A stretch of DNA of 44,420 bases from an uncultured Luminiphilus sp. (GTDB lineage Bacteria; Pseudomonadota; Gammaproteobacteria; Pseudomonadales; Halieaceae): assembly GCA_943787485.1 (NCBI GenBank), contig CALSMP010000016.1, positions 1 through 44,420 of the forward strand, written 5' to 3'. Below, in pieces: positions 8,310-16,376 of this stretch (its first letter is position 1; every line of letters starts with the position of its first letter). The translations under genes were made by a program, and so were the position numbers. The notes beneath the pieces were generated by a model. That model searched no databases, had not been told where the DNA came from, and saw nothing but the letters and a program-made list of their open reading frames with translations.

Positions 8310-8389
8310 TGGTGCCAAGCGGTGTTAATCAGACATGACAGGGTTGAACACGAATTCGGACGAACCTAGCCCGGGCGAGAGGGGAAGAC

Positions 8390-9157
8390 ATGGATAAGGA
8401 TCTGATGGCAATGCTGGCGCCGGTTACGCCAAAACGGCCGTTATTGCCAGAACTTTCCCCGAGCACAACACTCGCCTTGCTGTGTCACGCGCTTTTCCGT
8501 GAGGGGTACAACGACCATATTGCGGGGCATATCACTTGGCGGCAGGATGATGACACGCTGTTAGCGAACCCTTGGGAGCTGGCATGGGACGAGCTTTCCG
8601 GGGACGATATCCTTGGCCTCAATTCGGACGGTCGAGTGATAGCGGGTGGCTGGAATATCACCCCCGCTATCAACCTTCACACCGAGATTTACAGTCGTCG
8701 ACCCGACGTAAAGGTCATTATTCATAACCATTCCCGCTATGGCACCGTGTGGGCAAATGCCCGCCGTGTTCCACCGGTCTATGATCAAACGTCGGCTCAG
8801 GTCGATGGGGCGCTTCCTCTGCTTGATGAGTATAACGCGCCGGTGAACGACAAAAGCGAGGGTGCGCGCTGTGCCGAGCTCTTGGGGGAGCATAAGTGGG
8901 CGTTGCTAGCCAATCACGGCGTGCTGGTCGTAGGGGGCTCAATTGAGCAGGCGTATTTGCGCGCGGCGACACTAGAGTGGAGATGTCGAGTTGCCTATGA
9001 GGTTGAGCTACTCGGTGGAGGCAAGCCGCTAGACGATGACATTGCCGCGGCGGTGGGGGCAATGATTGACGGCAACGGCTTTCCTTTTTACTGGGAGGCT
9101 TCGGCGAGGCGAGTGATCAGAATGCATCCTGAGCTATTCGGTCGATCCCAGCCTTAA
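8390..9157 (+). CDS. Class II aldolase/adducin family protein
   Basis: This 255-residue protein has the class II aldolase fold signatures: LHTEIY (about 97-102) carrying the acidic residue, the zinc-binding His-x-His in IIHNHSRYG (His112, His114), and a third His in LLANHGVLV. Family members cleave or form C-C bonds with a Zn-stabilised enediolate; many members of this subgroup in hydrocarbon and steroid clusters are of unknown substrate. ATG 8390 follows GAGGGGAAG. An 80-base gap separates it from the dioxygenase; it is the last plus-strand gene before a convergent block. A decarboxylase or retro-aldolase role on a pathway intermediate is plausible. Confidence 0.85.
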   Translation: MDKDLMAMLAPVTPKRPLLPELSPSTTLALLCHALFREGYNDHIAGHITWRQDDDTLLANPWELAWDELSGDDILGLNSDGRVIAGGWNITPAINLHTEIYSRRPDVKVIIHNHSRYGTVWANARRVPPVYDQTSAQVDGALPLLDEYNAPVNDKSEGARCAELLGEHKWALLANHGVLVVGGSIEQAYLRAATLEWRCRVAYEVELLGGGKPLDDDIAAAVGAMIDGNGFPFYWEASARRVIRMHPELFGRSQP

Positions 9158-9340
9158 AACCTTTTTTGTGACACCCGATGGTGGTTTCGAAAAAGGGCGG
9201 TGCCACGCCTGCGCCGTCGGATCTTCAAGACTCCACTGAGCGCCATTAATCGCAATGGTGTTGCTTCCGCGGAGGGTTCCTAGTGTATAGACAGCAACAC
9301 AGGTAATAAGCCAAAAGAGTGAGACCGAAGCTAATCTCAT
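9134..9340 (-). CDS. Possible small membrane-anchored or exported protein, 68 residues
   Basis: A minus-strand frame starts at ATG 9340, preceded by GAGG about 13 bases upstream. It encodes an N-terminal hydrophobic stretch (about residues 5-22, LFWLITCVAVYTLG) followed by a polar tail rich in Pro and Lys. It overlaps the class II aldolase 3' end by 24 bases. It lies between that gene and the TonB receptor terminator. No family is recognised. The signal-anchor-like start is suggestive, but the length is short enough to be chance. Confidence 0.3.
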   Translation of the reverse strand: MRLASVSLFWLITCVAVYTLGTLRGSNTIAINGAQWSLEDPTAQAWHRPFSKPPSGVTKKVLRLGSTE

Positions 9341-9410
9341 CAAGAGCTATTCCTCGTGTTACGCGCGGTTCCTGAGCACCGATGTTTTGGCGGCGTCAAA
9401 GCCTGGCTGT

Positions 9411-9435
9411 AAAAAAGGAGGCTTATGCCTCCTTT
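9411..9435 (-). terminator. Intrinsic terminator of the TonB receptor operon
   Basis: On the minus strand a perfect 9-bp stem (AAAGGAGGC / GCCTCCTTT, plus-strand arms 9414-9422 and 9427-9435) with a 4-base loop runs into a stretch of six T residues. It lies 21 bases past the TonB receptor stop. Stem, loop and U-tract are all canonical. It probably ends the whole minus-strand operon that starts at tetR. Confidence 0.9.
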
Positions 9436-9455
9436 AATGCGGTGCTTCGCGACCC

Positions 9456-11912
9456 TTAGTCCAGGTTATACACAAAGTCGATGCCGTAGGTGCGAGGCGT
9501 GCCAAATTGGGCGTTTGAGAAGCCCAGCGCGCCAAAGTCGATGCCGAATACACGATACTCTTCGTCAGTCAGGTTCTTGCCCCAAACCGAAATGCGCAGG
9601 CTGCCATTGCCCAGTGAAATATCGTTCAGGCTGGCTCTGGCGCCGACAAGGGTCCAGTCATCCGCTGGCGTGTAGTCGTTTTGATAGGGGTGAAACACGA
9701 TCTCATCGAAGTAGGAGATATCAGCTCGGATAGAGAGCTGGCCAAAGGCCATCTCACCGAAGTCGTACTGAACGCCGGCATTCCAGGTGTTTTCCGGGCT
9801 ATAGCCAACTTGTGTGATGTCGGCGATATTCTCGAGCTGGTTAGTGGCCGGGTTACGCTGGAGGTATTCATCGAATGCCGCGTCCAAATAGCCGTAAGAG
9901 GCGTTCAAGGTGAGGCCCGCCGTGGGGCGTGCGAGAAGCTCGACTTCAAAGCCCTCGCGGGTGCCTTCTCCGGCATTGACGACATTGCTTGAAGCGCCGC
10001 CGGCGCCTGCTTCAAACTGCGCAACCTGAACGTCGGTATAGTCGTTAGAGAACAACGCCACGTTCAAGCGAAGCCGATTGTCCAGCCACTCGGATTTGAG
10101 GCCCAGCTCCCAGACAGCAACTTCTTCTTCGTTGAAAGGGCGCTGGAAGCTTGCTTCGCTTGCGGCACGCCCGTTGAAGCCGCCCGCGTTGTAGCCTGTG
10201 GTGTACTTCGCGTACACGTTGATATCTTCGCTCAGGTGATAGGTCACGTTGGCGAGGTAGCTAACATTGTCCCACTCTTCGCTTGCGCGCGCAGTACCCG
10301 GGCCATTGTTCTCGTTGTAAAGGAAGGCGGACTTCTCATCTTCGGTGTATCGAATGCCTGCCGTAATGTCCAAGGAGTCGGTCACGCTGAAGGTGCCCTG
10401 CAGATAAACCGCCATCGACTCCTGCTCCTGACCATAGTTAAAGTCGGTGACGCCCAGTACGCCTGCATCAGCCCCAAAGGGTAGACGCTGCGCGCCGATA
10501 CAAGGTCGACCAAACTCCCCCGGGCAGTAGCCAAACGCTTGGTAAAGGGGAATTAGCGCCGCAGCCGCCGGGCTACCGAGGAGGAACTCGATGGGCAACG
10601 CAGGAGTCTGGGGGTTGTCTTGGTAAGTCTCTTCATCGAGGAAGAACACGCCACCGGTGTAAAACAGTCGGTCGTTCATGGCGCTGCCGATGATTTGGAG
10701 CTCATGGGTCTGTGCTTCCACGCTTTCGAAATTGGTGGCTGCCCAGAAGGGTGATGTTGCCACAGGGCCCTGTGCCCCAGCGAAATCGCCATAAAACAGG
10801 TCGCGTGCCATATAGGCGCCACCATCGAGCTCGGTGCCCGTGTCCGACCCCTCCATATCTCTGTCGCTAAACAGGTATTTGAGGGTGATATTTTCGCTGA
10901 TATCCCATTGGGCGATGACGGTATGGGTATCGACATCAATCTGGTTGAGGCCTACACCATCGAGGTTGTAGTCCTCCTGCCGATCGTTGAGGCTGGCGTT
11001 GGCTGCCATCTGCTGGTACAGCTCGCCGCCCAGGTAGGTATAGGGCACGGGCGATACCGTGAAGCCATTGTTGGTTGTGGTGTGCACGGCAATGATCTGG
11101 CTGGGGACCTGGACGCTGTCGAGTTCAGAATGCATGAAATCGTAGTCGATGGTGAAGTTGTCAGTGGGCTCCCAACGTAGCGCGAGGCGGTACGCCATGT
11201 TTTCCTCAGAGCCCAAGTCTGTCTGGACCTTGTCGACGATGTAAGCGGGCCCGGTGTAGTGATTGTCAGCCCAGCCGTCGGTGTCGTTATAGCTGGCGGA
11301 CACCTGTGCAGAGATATTGGCGACTTTGGGCAGGTCCGCCATGAAGCGATAACGCTGAGTGCCATAATTACCGACGGTTGCCTGCGCATTGATCGCGAGC
11401 TCGCCGGTAGGACGCTTCGTGGTTACGCTGATCGCGCCCCCTGTGGTATTGCGTCCAAACAGCGTGCCCTGGGGGCCGCGAAGAATTTCAACGCGCTCGG
11501 TTGCCACCAGATCAAATAAACCGCCAGCAACTTTGCTTATGTAGATACCGTCAACGTAAGTGCCGACCTTTGGGTCATTGATGATCGAGGGCTCTGCCGT
11601 GCCCACTCCGCGGATAAAGGCGGCAAGTTGGCCCTGGTCGCCCGCTACGGCGCCAAAGTTGACATTGGGTGTGTACTGGGTCAGATCGGAGAGATCAATA
11701 ATTCCCAAATCGGCAATCTGATCCTCGCTAAACGCGGTAATGGCGATTGGCACTTCCTGAACCGACTCAGTTCGACGCTCAGCCGTTACCAGTACTTCCT
11801 CGAGCGCAACTTGTGCTGAGGCCGGCGTAGTGAGTGCCACCGTTGAGATGGCCAGAGTAATTGGCTTAATGGCCGAATGCGTAGAAAGTCGTTGAAAGCG
11901 AGTGTTCCCCAT
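9456..11912 (-). CDS. TonB-dependent outer-membrane receptor
   Basis: This 818-residue receptor has a signal peptide (about 1-33, ending TTPASA) and a TonB box (EEVLVTA, about 38-44). A plug domain ends around RNTTGGAISVTTKRPTG, and a long beta-barrel finishes in YGIDFVYNLD. It drives active uptake of large or hydrophobic molecules across the outer membrane using TonB energy. ATG 11912 has AGAGGA at good spacing. The last residue is Asp rather than the usual aromatic, a minor oddity. It is the last gene of a minus-strand operon with catabolic enzymes, so the cargo is probably the growth substrate (steroid or similar) rather than iron; this is inference, and siderophore import remains an alternative. 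Confidence 0.93.
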   Translation of the reverse strand: MGNTRFQRLSTHSAIKPITLAISTVALTTPASAQVALEEVLVTAERRTESVQEVPIAITAFSEDQIADLGIIDLSDLTQYTPNVNFGAVAGDQGQLAAFIRGVGTAEPSIINDPKVGTYVDGIYISKVAGGLFDLVATERVEILRGPQGTLFGRNTTGGAISVTTKRPTGELAINAQATVGNYGTQRYRFMADLPKVANISAQVSASYNDTDGWADNHYTGPAYIVDKVQTDLGSEENMAYRLALRWEPTDNFTIDYDFMHSELDSVQVPSQIIAVHTTTNNGFTVSPVPYTYLGGELYQQMAANASLNDRQEDYNLDGVGLNQIDVDTHTVIAQWDISENITLKYLFSDRDMEGSDTGTELDGGAYMARDLFYGDFAGAQGPVATSPFWAATNFESVEAQTHELQIIGSAMNDRLFYTGGVFFLDEETYQDNPQTPALPIEFLLGSPAAAALIPLYQAFGYCPGEFGRPCIGAQRLPFGADAGVLGVTDFNYGQEQESMAVYLQGTFSVTDSLDITAGIRYTEDEKSAFLYNENNGPGTARASEEWDNVSYLANVTYHLSEDINVYAKYTTGYNAGGFNGRAASEASFQRPFNEEEVAVWELGLKSEWLDNRLRLNVALFSNDYTDVQVAQFEAGAGGASSNVVNAGEGTREGFEVELLARPTAGLTLNASYGYLDAAFDEYLQRNPATNQLENIADITQVGYSPENTWNAGVQYDFGEMAFGQLSIRADISYFDEIVFHPYQNDYTPADDWTLVGARASLNDISLGNGSLRISVWGKNLTDEEYRVFGIDFGALGFSNAQFGTPRTYGIDFVYNLD

Positions 11913-12056
11913 GAGTGCGTCCTCTGATCCCTGCCTGTAGTGGCGTTATTTTAGTGATTTACCATAGATATCATGCTACGCCACACTCGCGAGGACGAGG
12001 CCCGAATGGATGTAATAGAGGAAATTTCCGCTATTGACAGTGGTTGGTGACTGCGC

Positions 12057-13163
12057 TTAGGGGGCGGGCAACTTTATAGGAGCGTCTTGCAGGGCTATAT
12101 GCTTTGTTGTTGGGTGAACCAGCTCGCGTGCGCCTACCCACCGAAAGCAAAGGCTGCCCTCGTGGTGCCCTCCAGTTGACAGCCAGTTGGGATGGCCGTT
12201 GTCTTTTGGGCTTAACACAAGCGTGACACTGCCGTCTGGATTCGATTTTGCGGTATGCGCGTTTAAGGAAACACGGTGGTAGCGATAATCGAGAGATTCC
12301 ATCCAATAATTGTCGATCTGAATGTTCCAAGTTTTGCACGGCGGAATATGGCCAATCTCTATTAGCAGGGCTTCATTGGGTAGCAACTTAAAGTAACCGT
12401 GGTAATAGGTGATGTTGGGGTCGCCGCCCACCGACTGACAAAATGCCTGGTCCCACAGGGGCAACTGATTGGGCTGCTGCTGAATCTGCTCACTCCAGCG
12501 AGCGAATAAGGCAACGGTGTTGGTGAAAAATGCGGTGGCTTTGCCAAGGTCGGCACCAAATCCCTTGGGGGTTAGAGGCGCGGGCGTGGATCCCTGATCT
12601 CGTCTTCTTATCGACAACTCGGCAGCTGTTTCAACGGCGCGATCCTTGAAGGTTTGACGTACAAGCAGCGACTGACTGTCACTCTCGGCGGGAAGCCAAT
12701 TTCCTGTCTGCTCATGTGGGCTCACAATAATTTCAAAGCGCCCGTCTTCAAGGACTGCAAGGGCATTCCCATCTAGGAATCCCGTCTCTATCTGCTTGAA
12801 GTTATCCGCGTAGCTGCCTTTGCTAGTTGAAAAACTGATGTAATCGACAGTGCCGCGAGTACCTGATATGACGTAGTCATACTGGCCGTCGAGGACAGCT
12901 TTCAGGTACACGTTGTCAGGGTTGTCTGCTCCTAGCTTGATCGTCTCATGCGCCGGCCGATAAAGCACAGGAAAGGCAGGATCGTTGTATTCAACGTACC
13001 ATTCGAGTGCCGCTCGGGCCATTCGTGACAGATAGCGAACGCCCTCTGCCTGAACCTGCTCGTTATCGGGTACGTTTGCTGCAAAGACTTCTTCACCAGC
13101 GTCAGCGAGGGCCTGACAAAAGGCCTGCCAGTCACTGAGAAGCGGATGCTTTGTATTTGTCAC
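12057..13163 (-). CDS. DUF1214 domain-containing protein
   Basis: This 368-residue protein is helical at its N-terminus. The C-terminal third carries the DUF1214 pattern: PPCKTWNIQIDNYWMES, then DGSVTLVLSPKDNGHPNW and a final segment FRWVGARELVHP. The domain is widespread in bacteria and often sits beside oxidative catabolic genes, but its biochemical role is not established. There is no signal peptide. GTG 13163 begins three bases after the SnoaL-like stop and has AAGG upstream, so the genes are probably translated together. A gap of 144 bases then leads to the TonB receptor. I cannot assign a reaction. Confidence 0.8.
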   Translation of the reverse strand: MTNTKHPLLSDWQAFCQALADAGEEVFAANVPDNEQVQAEGVRYLSRMARAALEWYVEYNDPAFPVLYRPAHETIKLGADNPDNVYLKAVLDGQYDYVISGTRGTVDYISFSTSKGSYADNFKQIETGFLDGNALAVLEDGRFEIIVSPHEQTGNWLPAESDSQSLLVRQTFKDRAVETAAELSIRRRDQGSTPAPLTPKGFGADLGKATAFFTNTVALFARWSEQIQQQPNQLPLWDQAFCQSVGGDPNITYYHGYFKLLPNEALLIEIGHIPPCKTWNIQIDNYWMESLDYRYHRVSLNAHTAKSNPDGSVTLVLSPKDNGHPNWLSTGGHHEGSLCFRWVGARELVHPTTKHIALQDAPIKLPAP

Positions 13164-13166
13164 CAG

Positions 13167-13697
13167 TTAGTTGCCTTGCTCTGTGACCAGCCCAGGGGCG
13201 CTTCCTATTTGATCAATGGCAAGCAGCCCGTCCTGACTACTGAGAAAGAGATTGGACATGAGCGTATATTTGGAGACGCGCATTTTCCACTCATCGCCTA
13301 AGCGCACATACTCATCCTCATAATAACCACTCATGAGCTGCACTTGCTGCTTCTCAGTTTCGAGAAGTTGAAAACGCATGCGCCAACGACCGACGGCGCT
13401 ATCTGGGCCGGTGAGTGCTATCTCGGGAGAGGTCCCATGATGCATGTCCACGTGGGTTGGGTGGCAGGCGAGGGATTTAAAGACCGCGATAAACGCATCC
13501 ATATCCGTAAACTGGCCGATGAAGCCAAAGTCGATCAGAAAGTTAGACTCGTCATAGCAAGCACGCATGCCGTCGATATCCCGAACGTCGCAGGCAAACC
13601 ACCAGCGGGCTTTCAGCTGCTTGATCGCCTCAATATCTTCGAGGCGACGGATTCTGTCTACGAGTTCGGGCGTGGGGCGCTGCTCAGCCGGCGTCAT
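13167..13697 (-). CDS. SnoaL-like / NTF2-superfamily protein
   Basis: This 176-residue protein has an N-terminal helix pattern RRLEDIEAIKQLKARWWFACDVRD (spanning about 19-42) followed by a short beta sheet with FLIDFG. That is the SnoaL_4 subgroup of the NTF2-like fold. Members include dehydratases, isomerases, cyclases and small-subunit-like proteins. It does not show the Tyr/Asp/Asp set of ketosteroid isomerase seen in the 43901 gene. It lies between an acetoacetate-decarboxylase-like gene (3 bases away) and DUF1214 (3 bases away), so it is tightly embedded in the operon. The exact reaction is unknown. Confidence 0.83.
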   Translation of the reverse strand: MTPAEQRPTPELVDRIRRLEDIEAIKQLKARWWFACDVRDIDGMRACYDESNFLIDFGFIGQFTDMDAFIAVFKSLACHPTHVDMHHGTSPEIALTGPDSAVGRWRMRFQLLETEKQQVQLMSGYYEDEYVRLGDEWKMRVSKYTLMSNLFLSSQDGLLAIDQIGSAPGLVTEQGN

Positions 13698-13700
13698 AGC

Positions 13701-14480
13701 CTAGCCTCGCGGTGGCGCACCATTCTCGCCGGGCCAGCGAGAACCCGATATGGTGTCGGCAAAGGGTAAAAAAGCCTCCGGATCAAGGGGGTCTGATAGG
13801 GTTACCGTACGGTCGAGAAATATGGGCCACCAAAGATAGGCGGAGAGCTGCTCTCGCATGGGCAGCTTAGTGCTCAGCGGATCCCAGGGGCTGTCTCTCA
13901 GCACCAACTGCCCACTGACTGACTCTTGCCAGGCGGTGCCATACTTGCTGGCAACATGTACCACGTGCGGCGGGAAGTCATAACCGGTTGCAGGCCCGCC
14001 AATGCTTACTGCACGTGAGCTTTTAATCCACCACTCGTTTTGCACGAATTCCTCCATGGGATCAACAGGCCCATCGCTCATGCCCTCGAATTCGAGAAAG
14101 GTATAGCCCTGGTGGGTGCAGCGCGCGCGCACCATCGGGCCAATGCGGTGGAAGTCGATGATTGCTGGGTACTTGGGCTGCCCATTCATCTCCTGACTAA
14201 TAAAGATCGCCGATTCCTGATCAATGCCGTAGCCCAGCGTGTACTCGCCGGCGATGCCGTTGAAGTCAGCGTTCACGGTGGTGACCACGCCGTATTCGGG
14301 CACGTCGGGCACCGGAAAATTATAAACGGTCAGGTTGACATTGGGTTCACTGCCGACGGTGATGCCGGGCGGAAGCAGGGCGGCAATCGCCTCGGGGTCG
14401 GTACGGTAGTGCACTTTAAGCATTGGCCAGTTGATGATGTCACCGGTGTTTCCTTGTGGCGCTTGTGCTGTCTCGCTCAT
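13701..14480 (-). CDS. Acetoacetate decarboxylase family protein
   Basis: This 259-residue member of the ADC fold keeps the Schiff-base lysine context: QEMNGQPKYPA (about 97-106), with Lys103 at the catalytic position after the typical E-x-x-G-x-P. Family members decarboxylate beta-keto acids or act as hydratase/aldolase-type enzymes through an imine. ATG 14480 has GAGGAA upstream. It lies between an SDR and a SnoaL-like gene in the tetR-to-TonB operon. The substrate is probably a pathway-specific keto acid rather than acetoacetate, because no acetone or butanol genes are present; this is inference. Confidence 0.85.
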   Translation of the reverse strand: MSETAQAPQGNTGDIINWPMLKVHYRTDPEAIAALLPPGITVGSEPNVNLTVYNFPVPDVPEYGVVTTVNADFNGIAGEYTLGYGIDQESAIFISQEMNGQPKYPAIIDFHRIGPMVRARCTHQGYTFLEFEGMSDGPVDPMEEFVQNEWWIKSSRAVSIGGPATGYDFPPHVVHVASKYGTAWQESVSGQLVLRDSPWDPLSTKLPMREQLSAYLWWPIFLDRTVTLSDPLDPEAFLPFADTISGSRWPGENGAPPRG

Positions 14481-14505
14481 GACAATTCCTCTTTATTGTT
14501 GTCGG

Positions 14506-15387
14506 TTAGATAACGGATTCTGGAACGGGGGTCGTGCTGTTGATGATCATGTCGGCCCTACGTCGTATCTTGGCCTCATGATCCTCGGTAAGGGTATGCA
14601 GCCAAAACTCGCCGGCCGGCAATTTGGCCAGGGCCATCTCAGCGACCTCATCGGGGTGGGTGGTCTTCAATTCAAAGCCAAATTCGTCGGCCATGCGCTT
14701 CATATCGTCGACCGAGTTGATGCCGCTCTCGTTGCCAACGACGCCCTTATCAAACTCTTCTGGCCGGACTCGGCCTGAGTTAAACAAACCCGTGTCGACA
14801 ATGTGCGGGCCGGGAAACAGGGCGCTGACTACTACGGGCAAGCCCGCCCCCTGAACCTGATAGTGGAGATTTTCGGTGATCGTCTGAACGGCAGCTTTGG
14901 AGGCGGTATAGATCGGGACATCGGGTAACACCATATAAGCGCCATTACCCGACCCGGTTATCACCATGTGAGTCGGCTCCGATCGCGTGATCAAGTAGGG
15001 CATAAACACGCGGATCGAATTCACGGCCCCCCAAACATTGACGTTAAAACACCACTGCCAGTCCTTGTCGGAAAAGTCCCACATGGCGCCGGCTTCACCG
15101 GCACCGATGCCGGCATTGGCAAAGACAAAATCAACCTGCTCGAAAGCGGTGAGGGCGCTGTCCAGAAGAGCTTGAAGACTCGTCATGTCGGTGACGTCGC
15201 ACCGGCAGATCTGGTGGTCGATACCCGCTGAGGTCAGGTCTTCTCCGACCGCTGCCATGGCGCTTGCGTCCACATCGCCGATCACGATCTTTGCGCCGGC
15301 GCGACCTAGGGCAAAGGCCAGCGAGCGTCCTACGCCGCTGGCGCCACCGGTTATGACGGCGGTTTTGCCCTGGTAGTAGTCACTCAT
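14506..15387 (-). CDS. SDR family oxidoreductase
   Basis: This 293-residue classical SDR has the cofactor loop TGGASGVG (about residues 13-20), Asp in GDVD after beta-2 (suggesting NAD), NAGIGAG after beta-4, and the active-site YTASK. It is longer than the 250-residue norm because of a C-terminal extension ending in SVI. Its ATG overlaps the stop of the upstream Rieske gene by 4 bases (ATGA). The direct coupling suggests that it oxidises the alcohol made by that hydroxylase, or reduces a ketone that feeds it (inference). Confidence 0.88.
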   Translation of the reverse strand: MSDYYQGKTAVITGGASGVGRSLAFALGRAGAKIVIGDVDASAMAAVGEDLTSAGIDHQICRCDVTDMTSLQALLDSALTAFEQVDFVFANAGIGAGEAGAMWDFSDKDWQWCFNVNVWGAVNSIRVFMPYLITRSEPTHMVITGSGNGAYMVLPDVPIYTASKAAVQTITENLHYQVQGAGLPVVVSALFPGPHIVDTGLFNSGRVRPEEFDKGVVGNESGINSVDDMKRMADEFGFELKTTHPDEVAEMALAKLPAGEFWLHTLTEDHEAKIRRRADMIINSTTPVPESVI

Positions 15388-16349
15388 TGCTGGCCCCGCT
15401 CGCTGGACTCAAGATAGAACCGCCGAACCCATTTGCGGAACAGCACCAAGGTTTCGTCGCCTTTGCAAAAGATGGGCTGCCTTCGGTGTACCTTGTGCTT
15501 CCAGATCGGGTAGTCGTCTTGCAGCCCGTCGATGATGCCATTCATTACGGCATCGCCGGCAAGGTCCTCGATATCTTTGCACACGGTGAGCGTCCAGCGC
15601 AGAAGTGTCTCGTTTTGCGAGATGGGTTGCGCCGAGTTGTAAACGATCATCTCGGCGCCGGGTCCGTAGCTCGTTTGAACCCGAGCCAGTCCCGGTTGGA
15701 ACATCGTCGCGTGGAGGTGCCCGGGGATGCCGTTGGCATCAATATCCGCATGGAGGTGCACGGCGCCATCATCCTCGACGGTCACCGAGGAGGGCGGTGT
15801 ATCATTCTGTTTATGCACGTATTGAAAATGCTCTGGGTCGCATGAGTTCTCAGCTATATCCTGAATGTGAACCGGGATGGTGAATTCAACCTGCCGAGGA
15901 GCCGTCCAGGCATCATTTCCAAGCTGATCAATGGCAGGTACTTCCCAAAGGGGTGCTTCGCCCGTTGGATGGAACCACATATAGATCTCGCCATTAACCT
16001 CGCTAGTCGGCCAGTTGTTCACTTTGGCCCGTGCAGGAATGTCCTCGCAGTAGGGAATGTGCTGGCACGCGCCGTCGGCACCAAACTGCCAGCCATGGAA
16101 GGGGCATTGAATCGCTTCACCTACTACGCGTCCGTTGATGCCGAGGTGGGCGCCCAGGTGCGGGCAGTAAGCATCGTGAACCCGTACCGCACCGGAACGC
16201 GTCCGATACAAAACGAGATCGCGGTCCAGCGCCGAAACGGCCTTAACTTCCCCCACCTGCAGCTCGTGGCTTCGAGCAAGCGACCACCAGCCCATGGGGA
16301 AGTCAGGTGCGGTGTTGGTTTTTGAGTCACAGACTGCGATGAGTTCCAT
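15384..16349 (-). CDS. Rieske non-haem iron oxygenase, second KshA-like paralogue
   Basis: This 321-residue oxygenase component has Rieske ligands Cys62-x-His64 and Cys82-x2-His85 (CPHLGAH, CPFHGW). The mononuclear iron motif is ENSCDPEHFQYVH. It shares length and layout with the gene at 3238, so the window holds two paralogues in two operons. They differ around the iron site (CDPEHFQYVH against ADSAHFVTVH), which suggests different substrates or positions of attack. ATG 16349 follows GGGAGA. It overlaps the downstream SDR by 4 bases. The reductase partner is not in the window. Hydroxylation of a steroid nucleus is inferred. Confidence 0.88.
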   Translation of the reverse strand: MELIAVCDSKTNTAPDFPMGWWSLARSHELQVGEVKAVSALDRDLVLYRTRSGAVRVHDAYCPHLGAHLGINGRVVGEAIQCPFHGWQFGADGACQHIPYCEDIPARAKVNNWPTSEVNGEIYMWFHPTGEAPLWEVPAIDQLGNDAWTAPRQVEFTIPVHIQDIAENSCDPEHFQYVHKQNDTPPSSVTVEDDGAVHLHADIDANGIPGHLHATMFQPGLARVQTSYGPGAEMIVYNSAQPISQNETLLRWTLTVCKDIEDLAGDAVMNGIIDGLQDDYPIWKHKVHRRQPIFCKGDETLVLFRKWVRRFYLESSERGQQ

Positions 16350-16376
16350 GATTTTTATCTCCCTAGTTGTCTTTTA

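Noticed and set aside
11940..11984. GTGGCGT and ACGCCAC inverted arms upstream of the TonB receptor
   Set aside because: Seven-base arms 31 bases apart are weak evidence for either a hairpin or an operator.
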